A DNA stretch of 64,000 nt from Ulota crispa (GCA_963920765.1 OY987246.1:4714501-4778500), one strand, 5' to 3'; counted from the stretch's first letter, positions 23,701 to 34,702 are shown. Made by a program: numbers and translations. The notes: a model not told the origin generated them from the sequence alone.

Positions 23701-24830
23701 TTGCAAAAACAGAACAATCCTGAGAGAACGTTGAAATATCAACTGATTAGCATCAAAATAAACCTCAGACCAGACACAGATATAGCCTACATAGAACTCA
23801 ACTTCCCAGAACCTATGGCCAAGATACCTAATTGTACCACGTTCCAAAAACGGCACCCTAAACTCTTGCAAAATGCATAAACAATATAACATGAGGAACC
23901 TAAACATCTGAATTCATGCAAACTTTAGGTCATCTACCAGTGAAACTTCAAGTAATTGATCAATTTTGCATATTCCATCCAAATTAAACATTCTTCAGTG
24001 CACTGAAATCTTCTGCAAAGATACCTAATTGAACCACGTTCGAAAACACGGCACCCTAAACTCTTGCAAAACGCATAAAAAATCTAACATGAGGAGAACC
24101 TAAACATCTGAAATTCATGCAAGCTTTAGGTCATCTACCAGTGAAACTTCAAACAATTGATAAATTTTGCATATTCCATCCAAATTAAACATTCTTCGAC
24201 GCACACTGGAATCTTCTTTGGTTTGCTAACAAGGAGAACAAATAAATAAAAATTGATCATTCTAACAGTGCTCGACGCATGAAATGTCATTACTTTAAAC
24301 CATAAATTCCTCGAAGAAGCCATCTGAAAAATCGTGAGAAAAGAATAGTGCCGCTCACCTCAAGGACTAAACCTTGCGGACACGAGCCTAGGTCATCTAC
24401 CAACGAAACTTCAAATATTGGATAAAATTTTGCATATATCATCCAAATTAAACATTTTCTGCGGTGCACTGGAGTCTTCTTTAGTTTGCTAACAAGACGA
24501 ACATACAAAAATTTGATCATTCTAACAGTGCTCGACGCACGAAATGTCGTTACTTTTAAACCATAAATTCCTTGACGAAGCCATCTGGAATCGTGAAATA
24601 AAAGAACAGTGCCTCACCTCAAGCACCAAACCTTGCGGACACGAGCCTCCAAGACGATATTCACGCTCAATCCGCAAGGCAAGCTCGCCAATGCTCCACG
24701 CATCCTCATAAACAAGGAACCACGACTTGGCCAGTCCTTGATCCACCTGCGCCTTGGTTAACATCCCTGGCTCCTCAAAAAGGAGGCGAATCCGCACGGG
24801 CTTTCTACTACTCAGATTCATCATGCTCAT
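17693..24830 (-). CDS. coilin (Cajal body scaffold protein)
   Basis: Fourteen exons give 835 aa with consistent phases: 24830-24618, 23646-23582, 23091-22813, 22590-22240, 21821-21657, 21098-21026, 20809-20747, 20593-20347, 20141-20113, 19805-19587, 19332-19261, 19077-18922, 18748-18439 and 17958-17693. Coilin self-associates through its N-terminus and organises Cajal bodies, where snRNPs and snoRNPs mature. Residues 8-92 match the coilin N-terminal domain: RIRLLFEE, KSWFL, SCPQGL, then GFVLPP and ILQDSEIV across the exon 1-2 junction. Exon 7 holds the conserved basic RSARRKKAKRRWLRE; exon 4 has an eight-lysine run. Exon 8 is a Glu/Ala-rich acidic stretch. Exons 10-12 form the atypical Tudor-like domain (GDLLAYKLVELT, WTPELSSYRVGKVSMYD, VPEYQIH). 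The end LRTGALGPTMALLRA matches other plant coilins. The protein is longer than the roughly 600-residue Arabidopsis one, mainly in the middle. Start chosen: MSMMNLSSRK, just before the domain. Confidence 0.95.
18054..18370. mobile_element. MITE, TAAGGTAGC-ended, in a coilin intron
   Basis: The left end TAAGGTAGCGGCACCATAAC and the right end GGTTATAAGTGTTGCTACCTTA are mirrored. The 317-bp element lies in the last coilin intron (17959-18438). Close relatives are at 53290-53643 and 54139-54492, both inside introns of the P1 gene, and at 35138-36302. Confidence 0.85.
23174..23421. mobile_element. TTAA-flanked MITE in a coilin intron
   Basis: The 248-bp element runs from TTAACCCTTAAAGGATGTTG to CAACATCCTTTAGGGGTTAA, a nearly perfect 20-bp inverted repeat with TTAA at both ends. 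It lies in the second coilin intron (23092-23581). Confidence 0.9.
23820..24647 (-). repeat. tandem duplications in coilin intron 1, including a copied 5' splice site
   Basis: The last 30 bases of exon 1 and its donor (GCTTGAG|GTGAGG, exon end 24618) recur 259 bp downstream in gene direction, at 24391-24359, as CCTTGAG|GTGAGC. The intron sequence between them (GGTCATCTACCA..., ATTCTAACAGTGCTCGACGCA) is repeated again further down, with copies starting at about 23929, 24130 and 24391. A 5' splice site has therefore been duplicated within the first intron. Confidence 0.85.
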
Positions 24831-25140
24831 GGCGCTAATTAAGCTTAAAACCCGAACCCTAATCTCGTTTATTCCAATCGCAATCTCGAAACAAAGGACG
24901 CACTGACTGAGACAGAGCATTCCATGCATTGCATAAAAGAGAAAGACTCTGAGCTTGTACGCGGCGACGACGACGACGTAGAGCTACAAATCAATCATGA
25001 GGCTGCTGCATTGAATAAAAGTTTGTATCTCGTCTCGCTAACTTCGGAGCTTGGGAGCTTGGGAGCGAAGCTAGCCATCCAGGGGAACGCGTTCTCGTGC
25101 TATTGATCAAAGTCACACTGGGAACTCCATTGAGAACGTT
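24831..25140 (-). promoter_or_regulatory. coilin 5' flank, copied at 33550-33835
   Basis: The sequence directly upstream of the coilin start, including TTTATTCCAATCGCAAT and GCATTGCATAAAAGAGAAAG, has a diverged second copy beginning near 33575. It presumably holds the coilin leader and core promoter; I cannot place the transcription start. Confidence 0.5.
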
Positions 25141-25424
25141 GCAGCCAGCCTTTAAAATTGGATTTTTCATCGTTTGCACGACCGGCACCAGTCAATGCAA
25201 GCAGGTAAGGTAATATTGGACAGAAACTGACAGAATCCTCACAGTACACATGTTTATCGATCAAATCTACTAATATTAGTAGTTTTCTTCCAAAAATTAG
25301 TGAACTTGATATCCGCTTGGGGAGGACCCATTTTTACACCCAGATTTTCTCGTGTTACAGTAGCCACCTTCAAATCAAGGTAAGATTCTGGCCAAAATTC
25401 ACACACATTTTAAAGGTTGGTTGC
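25141..25424. mobile_element. MITE with GCARCCARCC ends
   Basis: The left end GCAGCCAGCCTTTAAAAT and the right end ATTTTAAAGGTTGGTTGC are mirrored with two mismatches. The interior shares CAATGCAAGCA(A/G)GTAAGG and a CTAATATTAGTAG-like core with 4810-4960. The duplicated coilin flank lacks this 284-bp stretch near 33835, so it is a separate insertion. Confidence 0.7.
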
Positions 25425-25739
25425 AGCTTTGCCTACGTGTGCTCTTGATACCCTTGTTGTTGAGATTTGAGACCCTCCGCCTATTTCAGGATTTAGGGTT
25501 TAAAGAAGGCGTTTAAAGAGGGCAGACATCATCTTTAACTTTTAAAGGACCAGATAGATGTTTTTTGTCCGTAGCAAATACACGCAAGCGCGACCAAATC
25601 ACGGTAACTGGCTCGTCTTTTAAGGATTGAGACCAGGAGCTCCTCCCATCGCTTTTCTTCCCTTGTCTTTTCTCACACATTTCTTGGATACAATGCTCTT
25701 CCATTGTTGGATAAAGAAAAACGTGCTTTGAGAATACGC
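25425..25739. other. second part of the duplicated coilin flank
   Basis: GCCTACGTGTG, ACCCTCCGCCTA and CATCGCT(T/C)TTC words align with 33838-34025. The segment contains the TTAA-flanked element at 25535-25630. I see no coding signal. Confidence 0.6.
25535..25630. mobile_element. 96-bp TTAA-flanked MITE with a matching empty site
   Basis: The ends TTAACTTTTAAAGGACCAG and CTCGTCTTTTAAGGATTGA are mirrored, and TTAA/TTGA lie outside. Its interior matches 62619-62713 (GCAAATACACGCAAGCGCGACC against a similar CGCGCTGCGACC word). The paralogous sequence at 33934-33937 has one TTAA and no insert. Confidence 0.9.
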
Positions 25740-27134
25740 GGAGTGTATAGCTACAATCATGCGTCGCTAACTAGGAATTGTCGTTAATCCTCGATCTTCA
25801 CTCTTCAATCTTCAATCTTCTATCTTCCGTTGATTTATCCTATAACTGGCTCTAAAGATATAAGAGTCAAAATAGAAATAAGAACCTACGGATTACAGGA
25901 TGGGTAGAACGGGATAGCATATACAAGTTGCCGTTCAAATGACAAAACTTTAAAATCAAATTCACGATCTGCTGGCCAGAATTCTAGACTGTGAGAACAG
26001 AGCAAATCTCGGCCATGTGAATGATTAATCTCACTTCGTCACCACAAAAATAAATGAAGTTAAGTTTGATTTAATTCAAACTACCCGCAATAAAGTTTAC
26101 AAAACAGAAAAGAAATAAAATAATAAACGAACTTCCAAAATCAGCTAGGAATAATAAAGCCACATTCTACACATATATAAAAAATAAACACAAAATATTC
26201 CTTTTGAAATCTTTATATCTTCAGATTTTCAAGTCTTCATGTCTTTAAGCCTTTATATTTTAAAAATAACAATGGAAAAAATCACAATTAATAAGTTCTA
26301 GAAAAATTGCGACCTTCTCTCTAGTGTCACAAATGGTTCAAATATACAAATGCTAAGGGTAATGACATTTTGAAAAGACCTTCTAATCATCTAACATCCC
26401 TCTAAATTTCAGCTCATTCTAAACTACTATCCAAAAGTTATGCGGGTTCAAAGTAGAGGCTTTCCTCCCACCTTGCAAATTAAATACCGTTTTTTTAAAC
26501 ATTTATAACTTTTGTTCTATAACTCTTATAAACAAGTATGATATCAAATTGAAAAGGCAACATAACCAACTACAATAAGAAATTTTTTCATCAGAAATTA
26601 AAACTCTGTCCGTAAGTTTTAATGAATCAAAGTTTAGATCTCAATTTTTAAAGAGCATCCAACCTTTAATTTCTATACATTATAACTTCTTCAACAAGAT
26701 TCCAAATATAATAAATAAAAATAAATTGAAAAGCTATGACAACAATTTGTCACTTTAAAAAATTTCAAAAGAAACTTTATAACTATTCGAAAGTTGTAGC
26801 TCCTTAAAATTTTAGCTTTCTCCAAAAAAAAATGTAGCCACCTCCAATCCTTCACATCTCCATAACTTTCTCTTCTAAGCTCCAAATTACAAATTTAATA
26901 TCTTTCTAGAAAGTTAAAATTAAAATAAATACTCCTTTAAAATTTTGTTGCAAAATGATATACAAATCATAAGCTATGGCTTGCAAAAGTCTCAGCATTT
27001 TTTCATAGTTTGGCTTTTTAACTTTAGATTTCAGACACTCATAACTTTTGCATCCCAACTCTAAATTGAATTTGCAAACTCATTTTGAAAAGTTTATAAC
27101 ACAAAAAATAAATCCTTTAAATTTCAATTTAAAA
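25740..27134. other. AT-rich spacer with degenerate repeats
   Basis: No gene is visible. From about 26490 phrases such as CATAACTTTTG...CCAAATT recur four times at irregular spacing, suggesting old diverged tandem repeats. The LTR element inserted at the end of this tract. Confidence 0.4.
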
Positions 27135-27139
27135 CCATA

Positions 27140-27370
27140 TGTAAGAATATAGATGTCAAAACAAACATATACTACTGAGTAAAATATATTATTGATCCAG
27201 AAATTAAATTTACAATGAATAAGTGTTTACTTATATATTAATCTCAGTCTAGCTTTTACTTTAACTAGCTAAAAGTAAAAGTTCTTTTACTTTAATTCTA
27301 TCTTTGAACTGAAGTTATCTTAGATTAGCGAGTGTACATCTGAGCTTCTAATTGGGTTTAGCCCATGACA
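27140..27370 (-). repeat. 3' LTR of the chromovirus
   Basis: This is 231 bp with TG...CA ends, matching 32371-32602 except for seven substitutions and one single-base gap by eye. Confidence 0.95.
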
Positions 27371-27374
27371 TATA

Positions 27375-27390
27375 CCTCCTCCTCCTCCAC
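27375..27390 (-). other. polypurine tract of the chromovirus
   Basis: On the minus strand GTGGAGGAGGAGGAGG lies four bases before the 3' LTR, as expected for the plus-strand primer site. Confidence 0.75.
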
Positions 27391-30300
27391 TATAACTAAG
27401 AATGGAGGAGAAAATCTGCCCAAAGAACAACTAAACCTGCATTACGCAAGGAGCGCTCATAATCATCCAAGGCCACTGCATCTTGCAAATGACGTAATGG
27501 TTTCCAAGTGGGCTCGGGCCAGCCAAGCCATTTCACAAATAATTGCCAACTACGTCCTTGGCGCCAATGTCGCAATACCCGTTCAACTGCGTACTTGTCG
27601 TCATTATCAGTTGGGGCATCTGAAGGATCTAGTAGATTGTGCAAAACAATACCAGGCTCATTATCATGTGCCAATTGAGAAGGCAAAGGATCCGCTCTTG
27701 CCTTCTTAACCAAACTCACATGGAAAACATGATGAATACCGGGAGGAGTATTCTAACGAACCGCATGTGTACCAACACATTCAAGCACGCGATAAGGAAG
27801 GGCAATCCAATCGAGCTTCTTGATTGGCCGTGTTGTATTGATGTTCTTCAATTTCAACCAGACACGGTCACCTGGACGGAAGACTTCGGCCACGGAACGT
27901 CGTACGTTAGATTGACGTTCTTGATTTTCTTGCGCAATCGCCATTGCTGTTTTTGCCATATCAGCACTATGACTCCATTGCTCAACAAGCTTACGTCCCT
28001 TCTCCGCCGGTGATAAGGAAGATCTTTGCTCCTCAGGTATGATAAAATCCATGAAAGATTGATGAAAGCCGTGAGTCATAAAAAATGCTGACATACCTGT
28101 GGACTGCGTCATCCGATTATTCAATGCCATCATTGCTATTAGCAACTGAAAAGCCCAATCGTCTTGTTCAAATGCAGTGAAGATGCGAAGATATGTCTCA
28201 AGCTCTTGATTGGCACACTCCGTTGTACTGTCCGTCTTTAGATGAAAGGCTGTCGACAATCTCCGTGTGATCCTCAGCAATCGGCACACTTCTCTCCACA
28301 TCATACTCACAAATTGACTTCCGCGGTCGGAAACGATTGCGGTCGGTAGTCCGTGATGTTAAAAAACTTGCTCTAAGAGTTTTTGAGCCACATCAATAGT
28401 ACGAATTTCCTTCATTGGCACAGCAATGATGAATTTGGACAAACGGTTCGTTACAACTAAGATATTTGTATAAGTGTTACTTGGTGCCAAGCCGGTAATA
28501 AAGTCGATAGAAAGTTCCGTCCATATCCGTTCGAGAATTGGTAAAGGTTTTAATAAACCTTGCTTTTATTCACGCCAAATCTTAGATTTTCCACAGACAT
28601 TACAATTTTGTACAAATCTTCGAACGTCTTGAGTCATTCCAGGCCACGTATATTTGCGTGCAAACAAGTCTCGTGTACCTTCACAACCTGGATGTCCAAC
28701 AAATGGTGAGTCATGAATAGACTGAATCAATCGCGTTTGAAGTGGTTCGTATGCCGGTATCCATATTTGTCCACGCCAACGTAGTCGATGGGCTCCATCT
28801 ACAGAGCATTCACTAATTGTGATCGGTAGGCCCCATTCTTTTGGTAGTCGGCGTTCGCCATCCATAACAGCCTTCCGCATCTTCCAATATCGATGATTTG
28901 TTTTGAGTCTTGCATCCCACAATGCAATCATCTCTGCATCTGCAAATGGACATATGGAACGTGGTGTCAACATTGACTCTGTAGCCGCAATTTCCTTTTC
29001 CGAATCCGCATCGCTATCTTTTATCCATGCGGATTTTGCAACCACTTTCAAAGCGTTACCATCTCCTTCTAATAGTTGATGATGTTGGTTCATAATCCGA
29101 TCATCATTCATATCGTTGGGAGTGTCTTGTTCGCGACAGGAAAGTGCGTCTGATTGAGCTTGCTCTCTTCCGGGTTTATGCACTATCTCAAAGCTAAAGT
29201 CATTCAACTCATAAGCCCAACGCATTTGCCACTCTCCCAAATGTTGCTTCTTTTGGAAATAAGTCAAATTACAATGGTCCGACCATACCTTAAAATCTTA
29301 TCCAGCAAGCTCCATAGGCCATTCACAAATGCAACAAACAACTGCTAACATCTCCTTGTCATGAATTGGATAATTAGATTCGATTGAACTGTGTTTCTTC
29401 GAAAAATAAGCAACCGCGTGCCAAAGTCCATCCACCTTCTGCATCAAAGTGCCACCAACCGCATATCCAGAGGAATCACATTCAATTGCCGTTTCCAATC
29501 CTGAGGTCCATTTTGCTAATACTGGTGCATTTACCAAAGCTTCCTTCAACCGATCAAATGCAAATTGACAATCCGATGTCCAATTGAAAGGTTGGTCTTT
29601 TTGCGTTAATCGAGTAAGTGGTTCTGCAATATTCGCGTATCCATCTATAAATTGTCAATAATAATTGCAAAAGCCTAAAAAACCACAGACTCCTTTCACC
29701 TTTTTTGGCGGCTCCCATTTCTGAATGGCTTCAAGTTTTTCGGGGTCAGCCCGCAATCCCTTACCAGTTTCTACCAGATATCCAAGATACTTAATGCTAC
29801 TAGCTTCAAACTCACTTTTATTAAAATCAAGTTGAAGCCCTGCGTCAGCAAGTTTACAAATGATCCTAAGCACAGCGTCGCGGTGTTCTTTTTGTGTATC
29901 ACTATAAATGACCATGTCATCTATATATGCAGAACTACATACATCTAGTTCGTCTTGAAGTACCCAGTTGATGTATTGCTAAAATGTTGCGGGTGCACTA
30001 GTGAGCCCAAATGGCGTGACTAGCCATTTGTATAGACCAAAACGTGTGTTGAATGCCATCTTCCACTCATCACCTTCTTTGACATGTATTCGATGAAATG
30101 CAGAGATGACATCAACCTTCGAGATGTACTTGGCTATAGCAATAGTCCTCAATGTCTCGTCAATGCGTGGGATTGGATAGCTGTCCTTTCGACTTATCTC
30201 GTTCAATCGACAATAATCAACACAAAATCGTAATCCTCCACCAGGTTTCTTAACAAATATCATTGGGGCTGCTGCAGGCGAATTGCTTACACAAATGAAG

Positions 30301-32357
30301 CAGTTGTCCAACAATTTTGTAAGAGTCTTGCGTAGTACTAATAGCTGATCCTTGGACATTTGGTATAATGGCATTGTAGGGATGTTGTCGTTGGTCTTCC
30401 CTTCAACAAAATTGATTTCGTGATCGACTCCTTTCCTGTGTGGCGGCAACGACTTCACGTCTTGCCAATCGAAGGCATCAATAACTGACATCAACCAATC
30501 TGGAGCATATTGCGCAAGATCTTTGTACACTTTCTGTTGGAGCGCCTTCTGAATGTCAACCAAGCTAGCAGTAAAAATCTGTACAGGTTCATCGCTAGCT
30601 TGCAAAATCCGGATTGTTGCTGCCTGTATATCCCAAATTGGTTCTGATATAATGGGTTGAGTCTTGACGATCATCTTGAAAGGCTTCCGAATGCAAACCT
30701 CATCTTTAGCAGGTCGAATGCTAGCGTCATGTCGCTCTATCCAGCCTTTTCCAAAGATGACATCATCAATTTATCCGGGAATAACATATGCAACAATCTT
30801 TTCTTCTATACCGTTGATATCAACTTTAAATGTTGCTATGCGTTGAATCATAGGTTGCTCTTTTATGATTGTAACTTGTTCGAGGGGTCTTGGTTTGATT
30901 GGTGAAGAATCTAATCCGTTTTTCTTAACAAATTGCTCAAACACAGTTGCGAAGCACTAGCATCCAGAGTCGCATAAAGCACGAGTGGATAAAATTGAAT
31001 TGATCAAAATATCAATGTACCTACCATTTGTGTCAAGATTCTTATGTGAACGCCAACTTTTCAATTTCAACAACTTGCCTACACGCTTCCGACTGAGTCT
31101 TTTGCCGGAAGCTACTTGTTTTCCAACTCCTTTTCAGAGTCAGAAGTCTCCACCTCTTTGACCTCCATTATGACAACATTACTCTTCTTTTTGACTGCGC
31201 GCACCTTCGTGGTCTTCTCCACGTCTTCTTTTTTATCTTTTCTTCGGCATCATCCTTCTTTAACGAACAATCGTTCGCGCAGTGGCCACGCTTCAAACAT
31301 AAAAAACATCGACCTTCCTGGCGGCACTTTTCTTGTTCATCCGGCGTCAGGCGTCTTCGAAGCTTTCCTATTTGAATGGTAGGCGTCCAATCCATTTCAT
31401 CTCCACCGGACCACACGTGATTTGTTGTTGCCATCGGGGATACACGGCCTTTCTGATATTGAAGGCAATCAAGTTGAGAACCAACTACCAACAAAGCCTG
31501 CACAAAAGTGCCGTAATGAACATATGTGACGGGCCCAATCATCGTGCGTTGCATCTCCACTTTGAGAACACCTCAAAGATATCCAATTTTCACCATGTCA
31601 AGAACCATGGTAAGCTGACTTTCACCAAGCTCTTTCTCAAACTTGGGCAAAAACGTTGCAAACGATTCTCTGCCTTGCTTCATCGCTTGAAGCCTATTCA
31701 ACGCCCGCGCCGCTGCATTTGGGTCAATAAAAACGTTGTCAAGATGTTGAACAAAGGTTCTTGCATCACAGCCTGGTTGGTTTTGGTAGAATGATATTAC
31801 CATTAACTGCGCTTTTGCCTCCATCCTAGTGAACAAATACGCCGCTTGATCTTGGGATGTCCTGAGTACTGTCCCATCAATTCAAAGCTTATTATCAACT
31901 TTGACCTTCCACATCGGATAGCTCTTTCGACTACCATTGAACTTCGAGATGTTCGGCAATCGTTTACGCAACACAAGAGCAGTAACTTCATACTGCTGTT
32001 GTTGCAAAGATTGCGGCATCATCTGTGACGAAGATAAACCTCCCAATTGCTTTTTAGCTTGTTGTGAAGCAGCAAGTTCTGAACGCAACCTCATAATCTC
32101 CCATCAATAGTCCTCCTCCGTATATTCTTTTTGCTGCTGCTGCTGCAAGATCTCCTCGTTGGAAAGCACGTTGTCCTCCATTTCTAAAAAGTAGACACTC
32201 CTCAACCAACGTCTTCAAGCTTCGCAAAGCTTTCCTTTGCGTCCCAGTTCTGTAGTTGTCTCCTATTGCTACTACGAGGGTGGATAAAGTCTTCAATCAA
32301 CTTGTCCAAATTTTGCCGTTTGAAAAGCAAGGGTGGATTAAGCCCCTTCAGAGAGCA

Positions 32358-32368
32358 AATTTCTGGAT
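32358..32368 (-). other. putative self-priming primer-binding site
   Basis: Two bases downstream of the 5' LTR the element strand reads ATCCAGAAATT. It lacks the TGG start of a tRNA primer site. It is the exact complement of AATTTCTGGAT inside the LTR (32436-32426), which lies 32 bases downstream of the TATATAAG box at 32468-32461. In Tf1 the primer site is likewise complementary to the first 11 bases of the transcript. Confidence 0.65.
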
Positions 32369-32370
32369 TA

Positions 32371-32602
32371 TGTAAGAGTATAGATGTCAAAACAAACATA
32401 TACTACTGAGTAAAATATATTATTGATCCAGAAATTAAATTTACAATGAATAAGTGTTTACTTATATATTAATCTCTGTCTAGCTTTTACTTTAACTAAC
32501 TAAAAATAAAAGTTCTTTTACTTTAAGTTCTATCTTTGAACTGAAGTTATCTTAGACTAGCGAGTGTACATCTGAGCTTCTAACTGGGCTTAGCCCATGA
32601 CA
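32371..32602 (-). repeat. 5' LTR of the chromovirus
   Basis: This is 232 bp with TG...CA ends. On the element strand it carries a TATATAAG box (32468-32461), with the predicted transcript start about 32436. Confidence 0.95.
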
Positions 32603-32607
32603 CCATA

Positions 32608-32871
32608 CGTATACAAAAAATTATGTTATTTCAGAATTATAAAAATTTTTGCCTCTTCCAACCAACACTCATACATTAAATTCCAATATACTAAGGAATT
32701 TTCCTTTTTATATTTTAACCATATTTAAAGTATGGAGATGGGACACATCAGCTTATATCCCTCTCATTTCTATCTCTACCATAGATATAAATTCCTTTCT
32801 CCTTCACACCTTTCCAAATCATTTTTAAATCCTTATTGTTTTTATTAAAAGCAAAGCAAAATATGTGAACC
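32608..32871. other. spacer, no feature seen
   Basis: This is AT-rich spacer that continues the tract left of the retroelement. Confidence 0.4.
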
Positions 32872-33545
32872 TTTCAAAACACCTAAATAAACGTATAAAA
32901 ATAAATAAATACAAGATAAACATCATCATAAATGGCTACATATCCTTGCGAGCATATAAGTAGTGTCAAACTCTTATTTTCAATCACCAAATCGTAGATT
33001 TGGTTGGCTAGAGAAGCGGTCGTCTTTAGTCGCCCACCGGTCCGAATCTAAACCTAATCAGACTTGTCGAGCAGTGATGGCGGTTTGCGGCTTGGCACGT
33101 TAGTGAGTTAGAAAATTAGCCTAGCCAATTCGTTACCTACCCCTGAGTTGTGCATATGACAAGATGGTGCAGCGCCTTAGAATCTCTGGTTGCTGCACTG
33201 TGATCAAGCCGTGATTCTTACTACAACTACCTATTTTGTTTCGACTGTTGATTTATTGAAATCAACACAAATATAGATAAATATTGTATATTTACATGAT
33301 GGAGTCATAACCATTAAGACATCCGCCATCATCGCTTGACAAGTCCAATTAGATTCAAACTCGGACTGGCAAGCGGCTAAAGACGATCGTTTTTCCAATC
33401 AATTAAGTCCACAACTTGGCGACTAAATATAAGCGTTTGACGCTATTATATGATTGCAAAGGCACGTGGCCACTTTACGGTGATGTTTATCTTGTATTTA
33501 TTTATTTTCATATGTTTATTTATATGTTTTAAAAAGTTCAAATCC
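32872..33545. mobile_element. long-armed foldback element
   Basis: The left arm (about 32872-33115) and right arm (about 33320-33541) are imperfect inverted copies of about 220 bp. Matching words include AATACAAGATAAACATCA against TGATGTTTATCTTGTATT, and GGTCGTCTTTAG against CTAAAGACGATC. It has no coding capacity. Long arms suggest a MULE-like or other foldback element; no target duplication is clear. Confidence 0.65.
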
Positions 33546-33549
33546 TAAT

Positions 33550-34030
33550 CTTAATCAAGAACCATTAATTCAGTGAAAATGTTTATTCCAATCGCAATGT
33601 TAAAGCAAATGACGCATTAATTAAGATAGAAGATTCCACGCATTGCATAAAAGAGAAAGACTTTGAGCTCATGCGCGGCAACAACGACGACGCCAAGTTA
33701 CAAATCAATTTATGAGGCCGCTGCAGTGAAAAAAAATTTGTATCTCGCATACTTTGGAGCGAAGCTAACTATCAAGGAGAACACGTTTCTATGCTATTGA
33801 TAAAAATCACACTAGAAACTCGATTGAAAATGTCCCAGTCCCGCCTACGTGTGGTGTTGATATCCTTGTTATTGAAACTTGAAACCCTCCGCATAGTTCA
33901 AGGTTTAGGGTTTAAGGAGGGCAGCTAGCGCTTTTAAGATGAGGAGCTTCCTCCATCGCTCTTCCCTCCCCCCTCATCTTTTTTCGCACATTTTGTGGCT
34001 ACAGTCTTCCTCCGCTGTTGGTCACCTTGC
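33550..34030. repeat. duplicate of the coilin 5' flank
   Basis: TTTATTCCAATCGCAAT and GCATTGCATAAAAGAGAAAG (33578-33665), then GCCTACGTGTG to CATCGCTCTTCCC (33838-33965), parallel 24867-25140 and 25425-25715 in the same order and orientation. The copy lacks the two miniature elements present in the coilin flank and contains no coilin coding sequence. Confidence 0.8.
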
Positions 34031-34702
34031 TTTTTACTCAATAAGTTATACTTTCCATAGCTGTAAAAGTTTCTTGTGATTTGTACATGTGCTTGCAGAT
34101 TTGTCAAGGTATAAGCTTAGTCCTTGTCAAGGTTTAGTTGTAGACTTGTCAGGATTTAGTCGTGTTTTTGGATCCAGCATAGCAGTGAAAGTATGGAGCG
34201 CTTGTGTCTTGTATGAGTATTGTAATCTTTCCTAAATAAATTAATAAAATTTCCTATTGTCCTTCAGAATATTGCTCTGATCAGTCTGGTGGTGTGCTTG
34301 CAGTTGTTCATAAACCTGCCAGTTGTTCAGTTAACTTAAATGTTGTTTACTCTAAAGCTTTGGAACTTTAAGTTATATGTTTTTAAGTAGGGTTGTTTAT
34401 TTGAGACAGTTGAGAGTTTTAACTTTAACTAAAAGCTTTCAATTAGGGTTGTTCCGTTTTCAATTAGGATTGTTCAAGCAATAGCCTTTTCTGCTTTCAA
34501 TTAAGTTAGTGTGTATTTTCAATTCGTGCAAAAATTGATTATTGACACTCGAATAGTTTTGTACAGTAGATAAAGAGTGTAATCAGGTCATTGAGCTTTG
34601 ATGGCAAGAATTGAAGGCTGTATGAGAAATTATAGAGGGCCTTGTGATTCCAGTAATTAAGTAACTAATTATTTCTGTATGTAAAACCTTGCAGGTGCTA
34701 AG
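34031..34702 (+). other. spacer upstream of the broken coiled-coil gene
   Basis: The T-rich plus-strand tract with CTTGCAG words (for example just before 34703) could be old leader and intron sequence of the broken gene that follows. This is not certain. Confidence 0.3.

Larger units (their letters stand above)
27140..32602 (-). mobile_element. Ty3/gypsy chromovirus, broken, with both LTRs
   Basis: The element reads on the minus strand. It has LTRs of 232 and 231 bp that start TGTCATGGGC and end in TACA, and CCATA flanks both sides (27135-27139 and 32603-32607). Parts in order: gag with a CX2CX4HX4C zinc knuckle (31267-31308), protease region, reverse transcriptase with a YIDD box (about 29650-30670), RNase H (29300-29550), integrase with HHCC finger and core (27750-29270), and a C-terminal chromodomain (27396-27720). 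The coding part is interrupted at roughly ten places, so it is a fossil. The LTRs differ by about 3 percent, which would mean roughly a million years at commonly used plant rates. Chromodomain integrases place it among chromoviruses; the integrase wording looks closer to fungal or bryophyte Tcn1-like elements than to seed-plant CRM or Tekay types. Confidence 0.95.

Noticed and set aside
32358-32370. tRNA-Met primer site next to the 5' LTR
   Set aside because: The bases after the LTR do not begin TGG and do not resemble the common plant initiator-tRNA site; the self-complementary reading fits exactly.
33000-33110. Possible tRNA gene (GCGGTCGTCTTTAGTCGC... with a GGTCCGAATC-like box)
   Set aside because: No cloverleaf can be drawn, and the sequence is one arm of an inverted repeat whose other arm is at 33320-33430.
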